Of a stretch of DNA of 64,000 bases, positions 56,223 to 64,000 are shown piece after piece (within the stretch, counting starts at the first letter, position 1; each line of letters starts with the position of its first letter). The position numbers were made by a program, and so were the translations under genes. The stretch comes from Durusdinium trenchii (lineage: Eukaryota; Sar; Dinophyceae; Suessiales; Symbiodiniaceae): contig CAXAMN010022695.1 of NCBI GenBank assembly GCA_963970005.1, positions 1,286,297 to 1,350,296 of the forward strand. Reading direction: 5' to 3'. The notes below the pieces were generated by a model. It ran no database searches. It saw only the letters and a list, made by a program, of their open reading frames with translations, and was not told the origin of the DNA.

Positions 56223-58302
56223 TCCAGTCTGTCAATGTCTGTCATGTTCTCGAGTTCCAGTTTTGTTTGCAAAAGAACGAAAACGACCTGGTCCCGTTTC
56301 TTTTGGTATCACTGGACTTCAGTTCCACAAACGAGAAGATGAAAAAAAGAACTGTGTCCCAATTCCTTTCTTGTGCCAGTGTGCTAGATCGCCAGCAGCT
56401 GCAGCTTTACACATGTGCCTGGAACCGTGGCGCCTTTACGCCTTTCAGTTCATTGCTTTTTGAGGCACGCCAAAAGAAACTTTGCTCTTGTCACTCACCA
56501 ACTTCTGTGGCAGTGCTGCGCAAAGGGCAAATAATTGGAGATTTAACATGTAGATACATGTAGCATGAATTAAACCAAAAGGAGCTGGCCCCAGAAAGAG
56601 CTGAGGGCAAAAAAATGCTTGAGAACACTCATGTTCTGAGGATCTAACTCTGTCACGATACCTTCAGATTCTACTGGTGAAGTATGGAGACCCTTCCCTC
56701 AGCAATTCTCGACAGGCAACAGTCACTCTATCTATGCAGCCTGGTTGAGCTCAGCAAATGCTGCCGTAGTGGTTCTGCGGCGCATTGCAGAAGAAAGGGG
56801 AGCAAATACCAGCAGTCAAGAGTGTCCATGTTCCCGGCTACACCTATAGTCAATGAGAAAGACAACACATAAATCCAACTACATCCTCGCCTGTAACCTG
56901 AAGAGATTGCGCTTTTTAGATACCTTCGTTCAAGAAACGGGTTCCTCCCATGAAATGCTTTTCTGCTGAGGGAGCATTTCTGGATTAAGGGACGTATTTC
57001 TTGTGCTACAGCGTGAGTGTCTAAAGATTCCCAAGATTGACCTATACAGTAAAAACCACCCTGTTCACAGGATGATGTGTGTGGGTCCGGTGCAGGTGAT
57101 TTGAGACGGTCGCTTAGGGGGTTCAAATAAAGATTCATTCATTTCCCCCCTGGCAAAGACATGGAACAAAAGGGAACCGGAACCTGAACTGCCTGTCTTG
57201 AACGGCGCCTTCGACTGCACAGGTCAATCGTTGGAAGTTTTGTGAGTTGTTGGGCATCCGCGGCATATCTTTTCATGAAAGGTCACACGTTCGTTAAAGC
57301 CGCAACGAATCGCGGTGCCTCGCACGGACGAGGATCGCCGGAAATTCTCACGCAAAAAATGGCCTTCCGGGTGGGTAACCTGCAGTGTGAAACCCTGCAA
57401 AAAAAAATTGTAGGGTAGAGCAAGCCTTCTACGGTAAAAGTAACGTGGCATCCGCACGGGTGATGAACTCCGGTCCATCCGTACCTTGTCCTGCCTAGAC
57501 TGTTTTAACATGTTTTGAGCTTCGTACATAACAAGCCTTGACTTTTGGTCTTTGGACCTTGAGATCTCTTCACCTTAAACGGCTCTCAGACCGAAAAGGC
57601 ACCCCCCGTAACCCTCGGTGTTTGTCTCAACAGCCAGCCAGATGGCGCCTCATGTCGGATCTCGAAGTTGGACTGACCTTGGTACCTGCCGTGGGCGCCA
57701 TCGCACCATCCGTCTGTCGTGGGATGTCTACATGAGAGCGAACATGGCAAACCGGGCACGCGGCACGTGAGTGGAGCCCTGGAGCGACATCATTTCTTGT
57801 TCTGTTGCTTGCAAATGTTCAATCCAAGATCAATCAGTAAGATCAGTAAGATCAGCAAGCAGAGTTGCTCCTGGGACATCTTTTGTCAAAGGGTCGATAA
57901 AAATCCTTATTATATATAGTATAAGATCGTAACTCACCAAACATCACCAAACAAATCAAATCATAAAACCCCTATAGATCCACATACACTCTGAGAAGGT
58001 GATTGGAGACACTGCTATGTAGGTTTGGAGGGTCCAAGTACCTTCTGAGAAGGTACTTGGATCCCTAGGGATAAAATATACACCTGCCAAACCAGCACGA
58101 GTCCTGGAGCGAAATGCAAACACGGTCCATTCCCGAAGCCCGCCCGGTCTCTTTGTCGCCTTTGGCTCATCCGGATGAGGTCCTTCTCCTGCACCGAAAT
58201 AAATGGCGACGCGGTCGCTTGAGGAATCCCAAACGCGGCCACTCTTGTATTTCGCTTATATTGACCCCTCACACAGACAGAACAGTAAATCCACAGTAAA
58301 CA
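56223..58302. other. Mostly non-coding stretch
   Basis: A 136-codon minus frame (56728-57138) is open, without motif. A short plus segment at 57653-57733 reads MSDLEVGLTLVPAVGAIAP and might be an exon end. AAGATCAGT is repeated near 57828-57857. A copy of the AAGGTACTTGG foldback lies at 58033-58067. Confidence 0.35.
58033..58067. repeat. Perfect hairpin, AAGGTACTTGG family (copy 3)
   Basis: TCCAAGTACCTTC, TGA, GAAGGTACTTGGA: a perfect 13-base inverted repeat with a 3-base loop, followed by TCCCTAGGG as in the 14381-14472 element. It looks like a collapsed copy of that element with the two arms brought together. Confidence 0.7.
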
Positions 58303-58345
58303 TCTATTGGAATCCGTTTCTATCTATTTGGGGACCACTATATAG
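58303..58345. repeat. Solo arm, CTATCTATTTGGGG family (copy 2)
   Basis: CTATTGGAATCCGTTTCTATC and on to GGGGACCACTATA match the reverse complement of the left arm of the foldback at 49285-49366. The second arm is missing. Confidence 0.5.
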
Positions 58346-58708
58346 TATGTTTTGTCCTTTCCTTACCGTCCACAAAGCGGACTTGCTTCGTTTTAACAGG
58401 GAGTGTCAAGGGAAAGGTTTGGTTTGCGCATCCTCAGCTTCAGCATTCATTACGTCTTCGCCAGTGACCATCTGCTCTTGGGATATGTTTGCTGCGCAAC
58501 CAAAATGGGGCCCAAACATCACCAACACCTAGCTTCGGAGCGAATAGTTTTTGTTTTTTTTCAGACCAGGCCTATAGAGAGTTGGAGAGATAACAAACAG
58601 ATTGAACCAAACAAACAATGTTTGAGATAAAATGATAGCAGCACAAAAAAAATACACATCCAAATCACATAGTAGCTTCATTGCGTGTGAACCCTTGTTA
58701 TTGTTTGT

Positions 58709-58873
58709 TTATTTTGTCTTGCTCGGTAGCTCCAGCATTGGGTCTACATTTAGCACATCAAACACTCTTGTACATTTATATGTTACAGACACGGTTGCGT
58801 TTGCACGACGGCATTTTGCCGAGTAGTAGAGCCACCGTGCTTCCGACAGTGCAAAAGGGGTGGGGTTCCGCAT
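58709..58873 (-). CDS. Candidate small ORF/exon, unknown product
   Basis: An ATG-initiated 54-codon minus-strand frame: PFALSEARWLYYSAKCRR, then VTYKCTRVFDVLNVDPM. Codon pattern is coding-like. It follows, in the same direction, the larger segment at 59001-59300; an intermediate piece at about 59015-58925 (ELNERSKSLQIVNKQGYK) reads in another frame, so the three may be one frame-shifted gene. No family recognised. Confidence 0.35.
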   Translation of the reverse strand: MRNPTPFALSEARWLYYSAKCRRANATVSVTYKCTRVFDVLNVDPMLELPSKTK

Positions 58874-59000
58874 TCAAAATGGGAAGCTCTCACTGCTTTG
58901 GCTTCCACACTCGCAAATTGAAGTTTTTCAGTCATTGCCTTCATGGCCTTTGGCCGCTTTATAGCCTTGCTTGTTGACTATTTGTAAGCTCTTGCTCCTC

Positions 59001-59300
59001 TCATTCAACTCTTTCATTGTTGATACAACTGATTCGCACTATCATATCTTCATTTAACTCTTCCTCTCCCTCGGCATTCTTCCCGCAAGCTGTTCGCAGT
59101 CTCGAAAGGCTTTTCAATTCTCTCAGTTGGGTTCGGTGTCTTGCTTGACTTAACTTATTCAATACCCTCAAATGTCTTGTTAAATTGATCACCAAAAGGG
59201 GAGCTGCTTCAACCTCACCAGGGTTTTCTTGGTCAAGTTGCTTTGTCATATTTTTCCTTTTCATTTCTATAAATGCATTCTTAAGAGCATTCAGATCCAA
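59001..59300 (-). CDS. Candidate coding segment, charged helical protein
   Basis: A 99-codon minus-strand frame with a very strong purine-first codon pattern but A/T-rich third positions, unlike the GC-rich exons elsewhere. It is highly charged and helical: NALKNAFIEMKRKNMTKQL, LLVINLTRHLRVLNKLSQ and TQLRELKSLSRLRTACGK. The TTG at 59300 is not a credible start (a TAA precedes it in frame), so an exon border is likely. Part of it (59196-59255) is duplicated at 59645-59710. It could be a coiled-coil protein or an old mobile-element gene; family unknown. Confidence 0.45.
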   Translation of the reverse strand: MDLNALKNAFIEMKRKNMTKQLDQENPGEVEAAPLLVINLTRHLRVLNKLSQARHRTQLRELKSLSRLRTACGKNAEGEEELNEDMIVRISCINNERVE

Positions 59301-59632
59301 TTAAAGCAAATCATCAATTAACTAGACCAGGAATAGGATCGATTTACTTCTATCCAGGCAACAAGATTTTTCTTCTGGTGTCCTGTCTCAAAAGCCGTTT
59401 CTATCACCGTAATCAAACACAAGCAAGCAACGCAGCAGGCAAGACGTGTTTTTGACACCATCACGACAATGATCATGACGGCGGAATTACAGCGTGGTGA
59501 TTGGAGCCTGAGTGGGCGGATATGCATGGAGTGTGCACCCAGCGCCTGCAAGGCCTAAACACAACTAGCATTGCCCCAGTAGGTTGTTTCTGTCTTGCTT
59601 ACAGGAAGTCTTTCTACACTGTCAAACGGGCC

Positions 59633-59857
59633 TTAACATTGAACACCAAAAAAGGAGGCCGCTTCAGTCTTCACAAGGTTTTTTCTTGGTGAAGTTGTTT
59701 TGTCTGGTTTAGCTCTTTCTGGCTGCAACCTTTCAAGATTCAAAGCCAAACAATTGATCTTTGAAAAAGAAACATCAAGCTGATAATTCTGGTCATTGGC
59801 ATTGCGCATTGATAGTGGGCAAACGAAGACCGAGCTGTTGATTGTCGTCCTGGACAT
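59633..59857 (-). CDS. Candidate coding segment, related to 59001-59300
   Basis: A 74-codon ATG-initiated minus-strand frame: NANDQNYQLDVSFSKINCLA, then LNLERLQPERAKPDKTTSP. Its 3' part (59645-59710) is similar at DNA level to 59196-59255 (shared GCTTCA, CAAGG/CAGGG, TTTTCTTGGT, AAGTTG, TTTGTC), so the two segments share a duplicated block. Third positions are A/T-rich, as in its partner. Function unknown. Confidence 0.38.
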   Translation of the reverse strand: MSRTTINSSVFVCPLSMRNANDQNYQLDVSFSKINCLALNLERLQPERAKPDKTTSPRKNLVKTEAASFFGVQC

Positions 59858-60144
59858 TGCACATTGAGATTGGGCACAAGAAGATGCAAAACATGCGCGT
59901 TTCGCCTATAGGTTTCAGAGAAGGTTGTGACATGTTGCATGGTGTTTACATGAAGGGTTTTGAGCTACAACTCTCCCGGCACACCCGCTCTCAAGACCAA
60001 GGGGTGTAATACACACTCTCATCTTCTGAAGCAAACACAGAAGCACTTCTGTATGACTGACTGAAAAATCTGAAAAAGGTAAAAGCACCCACATCCACCC
60101 ACACATCCCACCCTCAACCCCATTACAGCGCATACAGCTCCAAC

Positions 60145-60280
60145 CAGAGCGCGCACGCGCCGAACGTGCCGCGACTCGGACGAGTAGGCGGCCTCGACCC
60201 AACGGCGGTGCCGAAAGCCGCGGCGCCTCGTAGCATCCGAACTTGTGGCCCTGCTGCAAGGCGCACTGCACCTCGCACAC
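60145..60280 (-). CDS. Candidate GC-rich exon, Cys/Arg-rich
   Basis: CGGCCAG followed by GTGTGC gives a phase-0 acceptor at 60280, and TCTG followed by GTTGGAGC gives a donor at 60145. In between, 45 codons end mostly in G or C: VCEVQCALQQGHKFGCYE, APRLSAPPLGRGRLLVRV and AARSARARS. The frame stays open downstream to 59915 but loses its codon pattern after the donor. Product unknown. Confidence 0.42.
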
Positions 60281-60610
60281 CTGGCCGCTTTATATAGATA
60301 ACATGGATCGATCTAGGCCAAGCTCATTAGCTTTGGTACATATATAAAGATATACATTGTTATTGTGTTATATATATATATATATATGTACCAAAATTTA
60401 ACCCTTCCTTCTACGACACTCCCTTGCACTCTGCCTGGTCGCAATACTGGTGCGCCGTCCTTTTGCCGTAGTAATGGTCGTAGTCACCTCCCGACTGTGA
60501 TTCGTCGACTGGATTGCTCCACTCGATTCTCCGAATCTTTGGGTCAGGGTCGGTCAGGACTGGTCGCAATGAGCCACCGAACATGAAAAAGGAGTCTCTC
60601 TGCCAGGAGT

Positions 60611-60916
60611 TCAGACCCAACATCGCCCAGGAGCAACCGAACATCTATGAACCACTGTACAAACAGACCAAACTGATGGCCCCCCCGCACGGGGCCAACA
60701 GGAGAAAGCGGCCCCACCTCCAGCGAACAGGATCGTCTTGCCACGACGGTTCATCCGACTGCACATACAGCAGGTCTCGCCACGTTTTCCGTGGCCCCAG
60801 CCCCAGTTGTTGCCTTGGACTTCTCTCATGATGAGCACCACAAATCTGTGTCTACCATGTTCAGTGTTGACCAACAAGCAAAAGGGCCAGGGCTTGACTG
60901 GAGAGCCTATAGCCTT
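60611..60916 (-). CDS. Candidate exon, unknown product
   Basis: A 101-codon minus-strand frame beginning after an in-frame TAG: SPVKPWPFCLLVNTEHGR, FVVLIMREVQGNNWGWGHG, CCMCSRMNRRGKTILFAGG. Codon pattern is coding-like for the first 75 residues. The plus strand is open in part but less natural. The CCMC cluster and GNNWGWGHG are not diagnostic of a family. It lies between other minus-strand candidates and may be part of one gene with them. Confidence 0.4.
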   Translation of the reverse strand, partial: KAIGSPVKPWPFCLLVNTEHGRHRFVVLIMREVQGNNWGWGHGKRGETCCMCSRMNRRGKTILFAGGGAAFSCWPRAGGPSVWSVCTVVHRCSVAPGRCWV

Positions 60917-61046
60917 CTATCCTGCTTCAACAAAAGGCACATGGTCACATGGACAATTACAGCCCAGAACCTTTGCTAGAGTCAGAAACTCTTTGGTCCG
61001 AGTCCAAGTTGTCACATTGTCAGCTGTCCCACATCTGGTTGGCACA

Positions 61047-61190
61047 TCATTGTTCTCCTCCACCTCTGCATGTGCCTGTGCAGATTGCGAGCAAGCGGCT
61101 CGGACCCCAGCCGCCACCGCCGCCGAAACCGCCACCCAAGCCGCTGCCATAGCCGCTGCCGTAACCACTGCCAGCGTAGCCCTTGGAGAT
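61047..61190 (-). CDS. Candidate Gly-rich exon
   Basis: After CTCCAAG (acceptor-like) the frame reads GYAGSGYGSGYGSGLGGGFG and continues GGGGWGP before changing character. Such GYGSG/GGF repeats are typical of glycine-rich low-complexity tails in RNA-binding or cell-wall proteins. GTCCGAG after the codons for GGWG could be a donor. The reverse strand reads Ala/Thr-rich (AATAAETATQAAAIAAA), which is less likely but not excluded. Confidence 0.38.
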   Translation of the reverse strand: MSKGYAGSGYGSGYGSGLGGGFGGGGGWGPSRLLAICTGTCRGGGEQ

Positions 61191-61707
61191 GTTTCATTAA
61201 TGGAAAGCGCGCCAGAACATGAATGCGACAAACATCGCTAGCCATGGAAGAAGCCTGTCATCCACATCACCCACTAGGTCGTCTCATTTTTGCGGAAGTT
61301 CAAAGGGAAGTATCCCTATAGGGACGGCAATGTTGAGCAATCAAATGGATCAAAACGCTCATGTTAGCCGCATACTTCCTGCACAAGTCCATGTTCCTCT
61401 TGCCCGGGTTGGCACACTCCGTTATTACATACACACCACCACAGGATAGCATGATAAATGTTGGTTTGGTATGACTTCCTGCATGCGCAAACGAAGCCTG
61501 TGTCTATTGTCTTAGTCCTCTAAAATAGGGCAGAAACGTAGTCTAGCTGCACAGTTCATCCCTCCTGTGAGTATCCTTCTGAGGATCCAAGAACCCTGTT
61601 CTTCTCAAACCGCAAAGATCCGCAAAGCCCACTGTGGATTTCTGACCATGGGGTTCAACATGAAAACTCTTAGAAACTGGAACTTTGGTAGAGCGCTAGT
61701 GCTGAGA

Positions 61708-61890
61708 TTAAGGGCTGCGGCTGTGCCTGGAGGCATTCCAAAATAACAGGATCTGTACGTCCGGATTTCGAGAACCCATTGGCATCCACAATTCAGAGTA
61801 ACCAACCTCGCAAACCGCGAGGATATCAAAATTATCACGTATATTAACAAATTCAAGCAACTCCTCAAACGCAAAGCTATCTCTCGTCAC
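61708..61890 (-). CDS. Candidate exon, unknown product
   Basis: A 60-codon minus-strand frame with a strong G-first codon pattern: DSFAFEELLEFVNIRDNFD, ILAVCEVGYSELWMPMG and NPDVQILLFWNAS. The NFDILAVCEVG phrase faintly recalls the Glu-containing motif of APE-type endonucleases (DILxLxE), but no GDxN or SDH partner was seen, so it could equally be an ordinary host exon. Confidence 0.35.
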   Translation of the reverse strand: MTRDSFAFEELLEFVNIRDNFDILAVCEVGYSELWMPMGSRNPDVQILLFWNASRHSRSP

Positions 61891-62388
61891 ACATCACGGT
61901 ATGCTTGGAACAAGTTATCTGTTTTTCAACCTATTCGAGTAAAACAAGCAAACCAGTTGTCTAAAGCTACTGTGATAAGTCACTAGGTACAGTGAGACAC
62001 TCCAAAATCCTCAGATCCATGGTCCATATCAGTCCACTTCGAAGTGTTTTTTGTTCCAGGAGTACCCGAGATTCTGGTCCCTCAACACACGTCCTTGAGA
62101 TCAGAGTGGACGAGCTAGGACTTCAACCCAATTTTTCTCTGTGATTTGGATTTGGACAACCCCGGCAAGGAAACATCCATCAATCCCACTTGATCCAGAA
62201 AACCATCCGTGCCGAGGCCGACTCGCAAAAGCAACATGGTCAGGGCAAAAGAACATGGCTTTTGGAAGGGTAGCCCATCTATCTCGCCAACGGCTGCATG
62301 GGTGTACTCAAATCCGCTCGTGTCCTTTTGTATACGTATCTTCTTTTCCGTCTTCTTGACTCTTGACTCTTATTGATGTTTCTTCTCC
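61891..62388. other. Non-coding stretch
   Basis: No exon-like island. Probably intronic or intergenic between minus-strand candidates. Confidence 0.35.
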
Positions 62389-62709
62389 TCATCCTTTTTG
62401 GTCTCCTTTCATCCATTGGTGAGTGACACAGCTCTGCATTTGCTCCAGCTGCCTCAGACCCCACTTCAACCAGGGCACAGGCCAGGCTGCACGGGCCTGT
62501 GAGGCCTCGTGTTCCGTGGCATTCACCGGTTCCGCCTTCGCCTCGCCGACGCCTTCTGTGTGGTTCGTCGGAGCCTTCGGTGGAATTCCCGTGCCGCGGA
62601 GCTTCGGAGCCGTGAGGTTGGTGGCGTTGGCGAGAGACCTGGCGAGACCGGCGTGGGTTGGTCCTGGTGTGGTCCTCTGGGGTGCTCTGGAAATGATGGC
62701 CTGCCTCAA
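62389..62709 (-). CDS. Candidate GC-rich exon, unknown product
   Basis: A 106-codon minus-strand frame, mostly G/C-ending: AGLARSLANATNLTAPKL, KAPTNHTEGVGEAKAEPVN and VPWLKWGLRQLEQMQS. The plus strand is also open over the same bases (FASPTPSVWFVGAFGGIPV). The minus reading is preferred because it is less hydrophobic-skewed, has purine-rich first positions and agrees with the strand of neighbouring candidates. Product unknown. Confidence 0.33.
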   Translation of the reverse strand: MRQAIISRAPQRTTPGPTHAGLARSLANATNLTAPKLRGTGIPPKAPTNHTEGVGEAKAEPVNATEHEASQARAAWPVPWLKWGLRQLEQMQSCVTHQWMKGDQKG

Positions 62710-62868
62710 GTTCCCTAATCGAAAGGATCATAGTATAAACATTGTAGGACCAAACAATCCCACATGTGAAGTTTATTGCAGTTAGCAGAGTGGGTGATTT
62801 GGTGTGTGAGTGAGTGAGCAAGTAGCAAGTGGAGTGGAGTGGAAAACGTCTTTGGACCTCCCATGTCT

Positions 62869-62982
62869 TTGAGAGCAGGCAAAACGTAGGGAAACGCAGG
62901 ATGAGAGCGCTCCAGCCCCAAGCCGGCTCACATGAACACAGCCTCCCCACCCTTGAGAGCAAGCAAAACGCAGGGCAACACA
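62869..62982. repeat. Direct repeat, TTGAGAGCAAGCAAAACG
   Basis: TTTGAGAGCAGGCAAAACGT (62869) and TTGAGAGCAAGCAAAACGC (62952) are diverged direct copies of about 30 bp, both followed by AGGG-AAC-CAG. GTGAG-rich simple sequence flanks them. Confidence 0.5.
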
Positions 62983-63222
62983 GTGAGTGAGTATGTGAGA
63001 GAGTGCAAGTGAGTGTGAGTGGGGCCGGCGGGACCCGGCGACAGGAGACCAACGGGAGACTTTTAGGACACGGCCTTTGGGCTTTTTGCAGGTTGTTCCT
63101 TCAAAGAATAGCAGGTCTTTAGGTCGCCTTCAAAAGATTTAGGACTTGTGAAAGCCAATCCTCTGTCTCAACCATAACTTCGGTGAGTTGATGTCGCTTG
63201 TCAAACCCTCCTTGTCCCTTCC

Positions 63223-63396
63223 CTAGTAGACTCTTTGTTGAGGATAATATAGCGGCGGTTGAGGGGATTTTGATCCTGCTGCCAACCACTTCTGATTGCA
63301 ATGACATGATCCAATCTGAGTGAAAGACTCCGTAGCTGCTGCGTTCTCAGCGTGACTTGTGATGACGACAGCCGCAAGACACAAGAAACGCGCCAT
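63223..63396 (-). CDS. Candidate secreted-protein ORF or first exon
   Basis: The ATG at 63396 sits in an excellent context (CACCGCCATGG). The frame opens with MARFLCLAAVVITSHA, which has the n-, h- and c-regions of a signal peptide with likely cleavage after HA, then ENAAATESFTQIGS. It ends at TAG after 57 codons; the last 25 residues are Pro/Gln/Ser-rich and may be intron read-through, so this may be a first exon. A second minus frame (63119-63349, SEVVGSRIKIPSTAAILS) is also open and coding-like. GGCTCAAG at 63432-63425, 28 nt upstream of the ATG, equals the spliced-leader 3' end. Confidence 0.45.
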   Translation of the reverse strand: MARFLCLAAVVITSHAENAAATESFTQIGSCHCNQKWLAAGSKSPQPPLYYPQQRVY

Positions 63397-63424
63397 GGCG
63401 GTGCTTTCCGATTTCAGCCGTTCG

Positions 63425-63432
63425 CTTGAGCC
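63425..63432 (-). promoter_or_regulatory. Possible spliced-leader relic / trans-splice site
   Basis: CATCAG followed by GCTCAAG: an AG acceptor followed by the 3' end of the dinoflagellate spliced leader, located 28 nt upstream of the start codon at 63396. An octamer can occur by chance a few times in 64 kb; the position in front of a start codon is what makes it notable. Confidence 0.35.
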
Positions 63433-63749
63433 TGATGAAGCCTACAAACAACGGCATCAAACATATTACATTTTTTATAAAGGACAGAAAATAGCATACC
63501 AGGGTCAATGATCTTTGTGGAAAGTACCTTGCGAAATAACACTCATAGAGTCAAATCAAATCCAAGCCGCGTATACATCAACAGTTCTGTGTTATCTTCT
63601 ATTCATTCACGGGAAGGAGTGAGTCAGCACAAACAGTATTCAGTACCCTCCCTAGTTCATAGCAAAGCAGCAAATCTCAGAATTGGTTACAGCATGTCTC
63701 CTTTAAAAGTCCACCTTGTTGCCATGTTATCCTGAGTCAACACATCTGT

Positions 63750-63938
63750 TTATTTTGGTTGAAGCAGTTGGTTGCTTCTCCTGTTGTCAGAGGGCATCCC
63801 TACAGTAGGTAATCTCTTAGAGCAAGCGTGATGGCGAGATATCAGCGTGCGACCATCGTGGAACCACGAGATGACACGCATCCTCGCAACACCCAAGGAT
63901 GGCACCAGTTCTTCCTTCTTGACACTTTCCTTGGCCAT
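63750..63938 (-). CDS. Candidate coding segment at right edge
   Basis: An ATG-initiated 62-codon minus-strand frame with a convincing start (AKESVKKEELVPSLGVAR, MRVISWFHDGRTLISRHH). A TGA lies directly before the ATG in frame. It lies upstream of the signal-peptide ORF on the same strand, so it is probably a different gene or an exon of one. No family recognised. Confidence 0.35.
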   Translation of the reverse strand: MAKESVKKEELVPSLGVARMRVISWFHDGRTLISRHHACSKRLPTVGMPSDNRRSNQLLQPK

Positions 63939-64000
63939 TCAAGGCTTTCGCATGCGTCCGCTTGAAACATGTCGCACAAGGGGGGCAAGGAACGACCTCT

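Noticed and set aside
62279-63052. A 257-codon minus-strand frame
   Set aside because: Composition is Leu/Cys/Ser/His-rich and repeat-driven (GTGAG simple sequence and direct repeats); a different minus frame looks more coding at 62389-62709.
1-64000. CRISPR arrays, bacterial operons, Shine-Dalgarno sites and rho-independent terminators
   Set aside because: No regularly spaced repeats or prokaryotic gene organisation; hairpins seen are dispersed foldback repeats of a eukaryotic genome.

Overview
The window reads as nuclear DNA of a dinoflagellate (Symbiodiniaceae-like, though the genus cannot be settled from sequence alone). Evidence: a non-LTR retrotransposon whose 5' end is built of relics of the dinoflagellate trans-spliced leader (repeated GGCTCAAG), short interstitial TTTAGGG-type repeats, sparse GC-rich exon-like islands bounded by GT..AG signals in long non-coding sequence, and many small foldback repeats. 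There are no prokaryotic operons, tRNA, rRNA or CRISPR arrays.

The only firmly identified coding unit is a near full-length LINE on the minus strand (26982-33832, 6,851 bp). It is flanked by a perfect 13-bp target-site duplication and ends in a short poly-A. It has a 5' leader of about 120 nt made partly of spliced-leader relics. ORF1 has a zinc finger, a coiled coil and a basic tail. ORF2 encodes, in order, a ubiquitin-specific-protease-like (peptidase C19) domain, an APE-type endonuclease, a reverse transcriptase, a CCHC knuckle, a degenerate RNase-H-like region and a C-terminal stretch with three CxxC pairs. ORF1 carries two frameshifts and ORF2 one; two of the three lie in C runs. The protease domain and the leader relics are the most interesting things here.

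Left of the LINE (1-26 kb) the sequence is mostly non-coding. Exon-like islands lie mainly on the minus strand; the best is a three-exon model at 18.6-19.2 kb with two phase-0 GT..AG introns. This part also holds a 551-bp element with 16-bp terminal inverted repeats (8521-9071), a 92-bp element with perfect 20-bp inverted repeats (14381-14472), other foldbacks, telomere-like repeats and a trinucleotide microsatellite.

Right of the LINE (34-64 kb) there are scattered islands at 37.2, 45.6, 53.1 and 54-56 kb and a series of minus-strand coding-like segments from 58.7 to 63.4 kb. The latter begins upstream with a signal-peptide ORF (63396, strong Kozak context, spliced-leader-like octamer 28 nt upstream) and may be one multi-exon gene or several relics.

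Except for the LINE, no coding candidate could be assigned a family with confidence. Exon calls rest on codon pattern (purine or G in position 1, G/C in position 3), open frame and splice-like borders read by eye, so their confidence is low to moderate.
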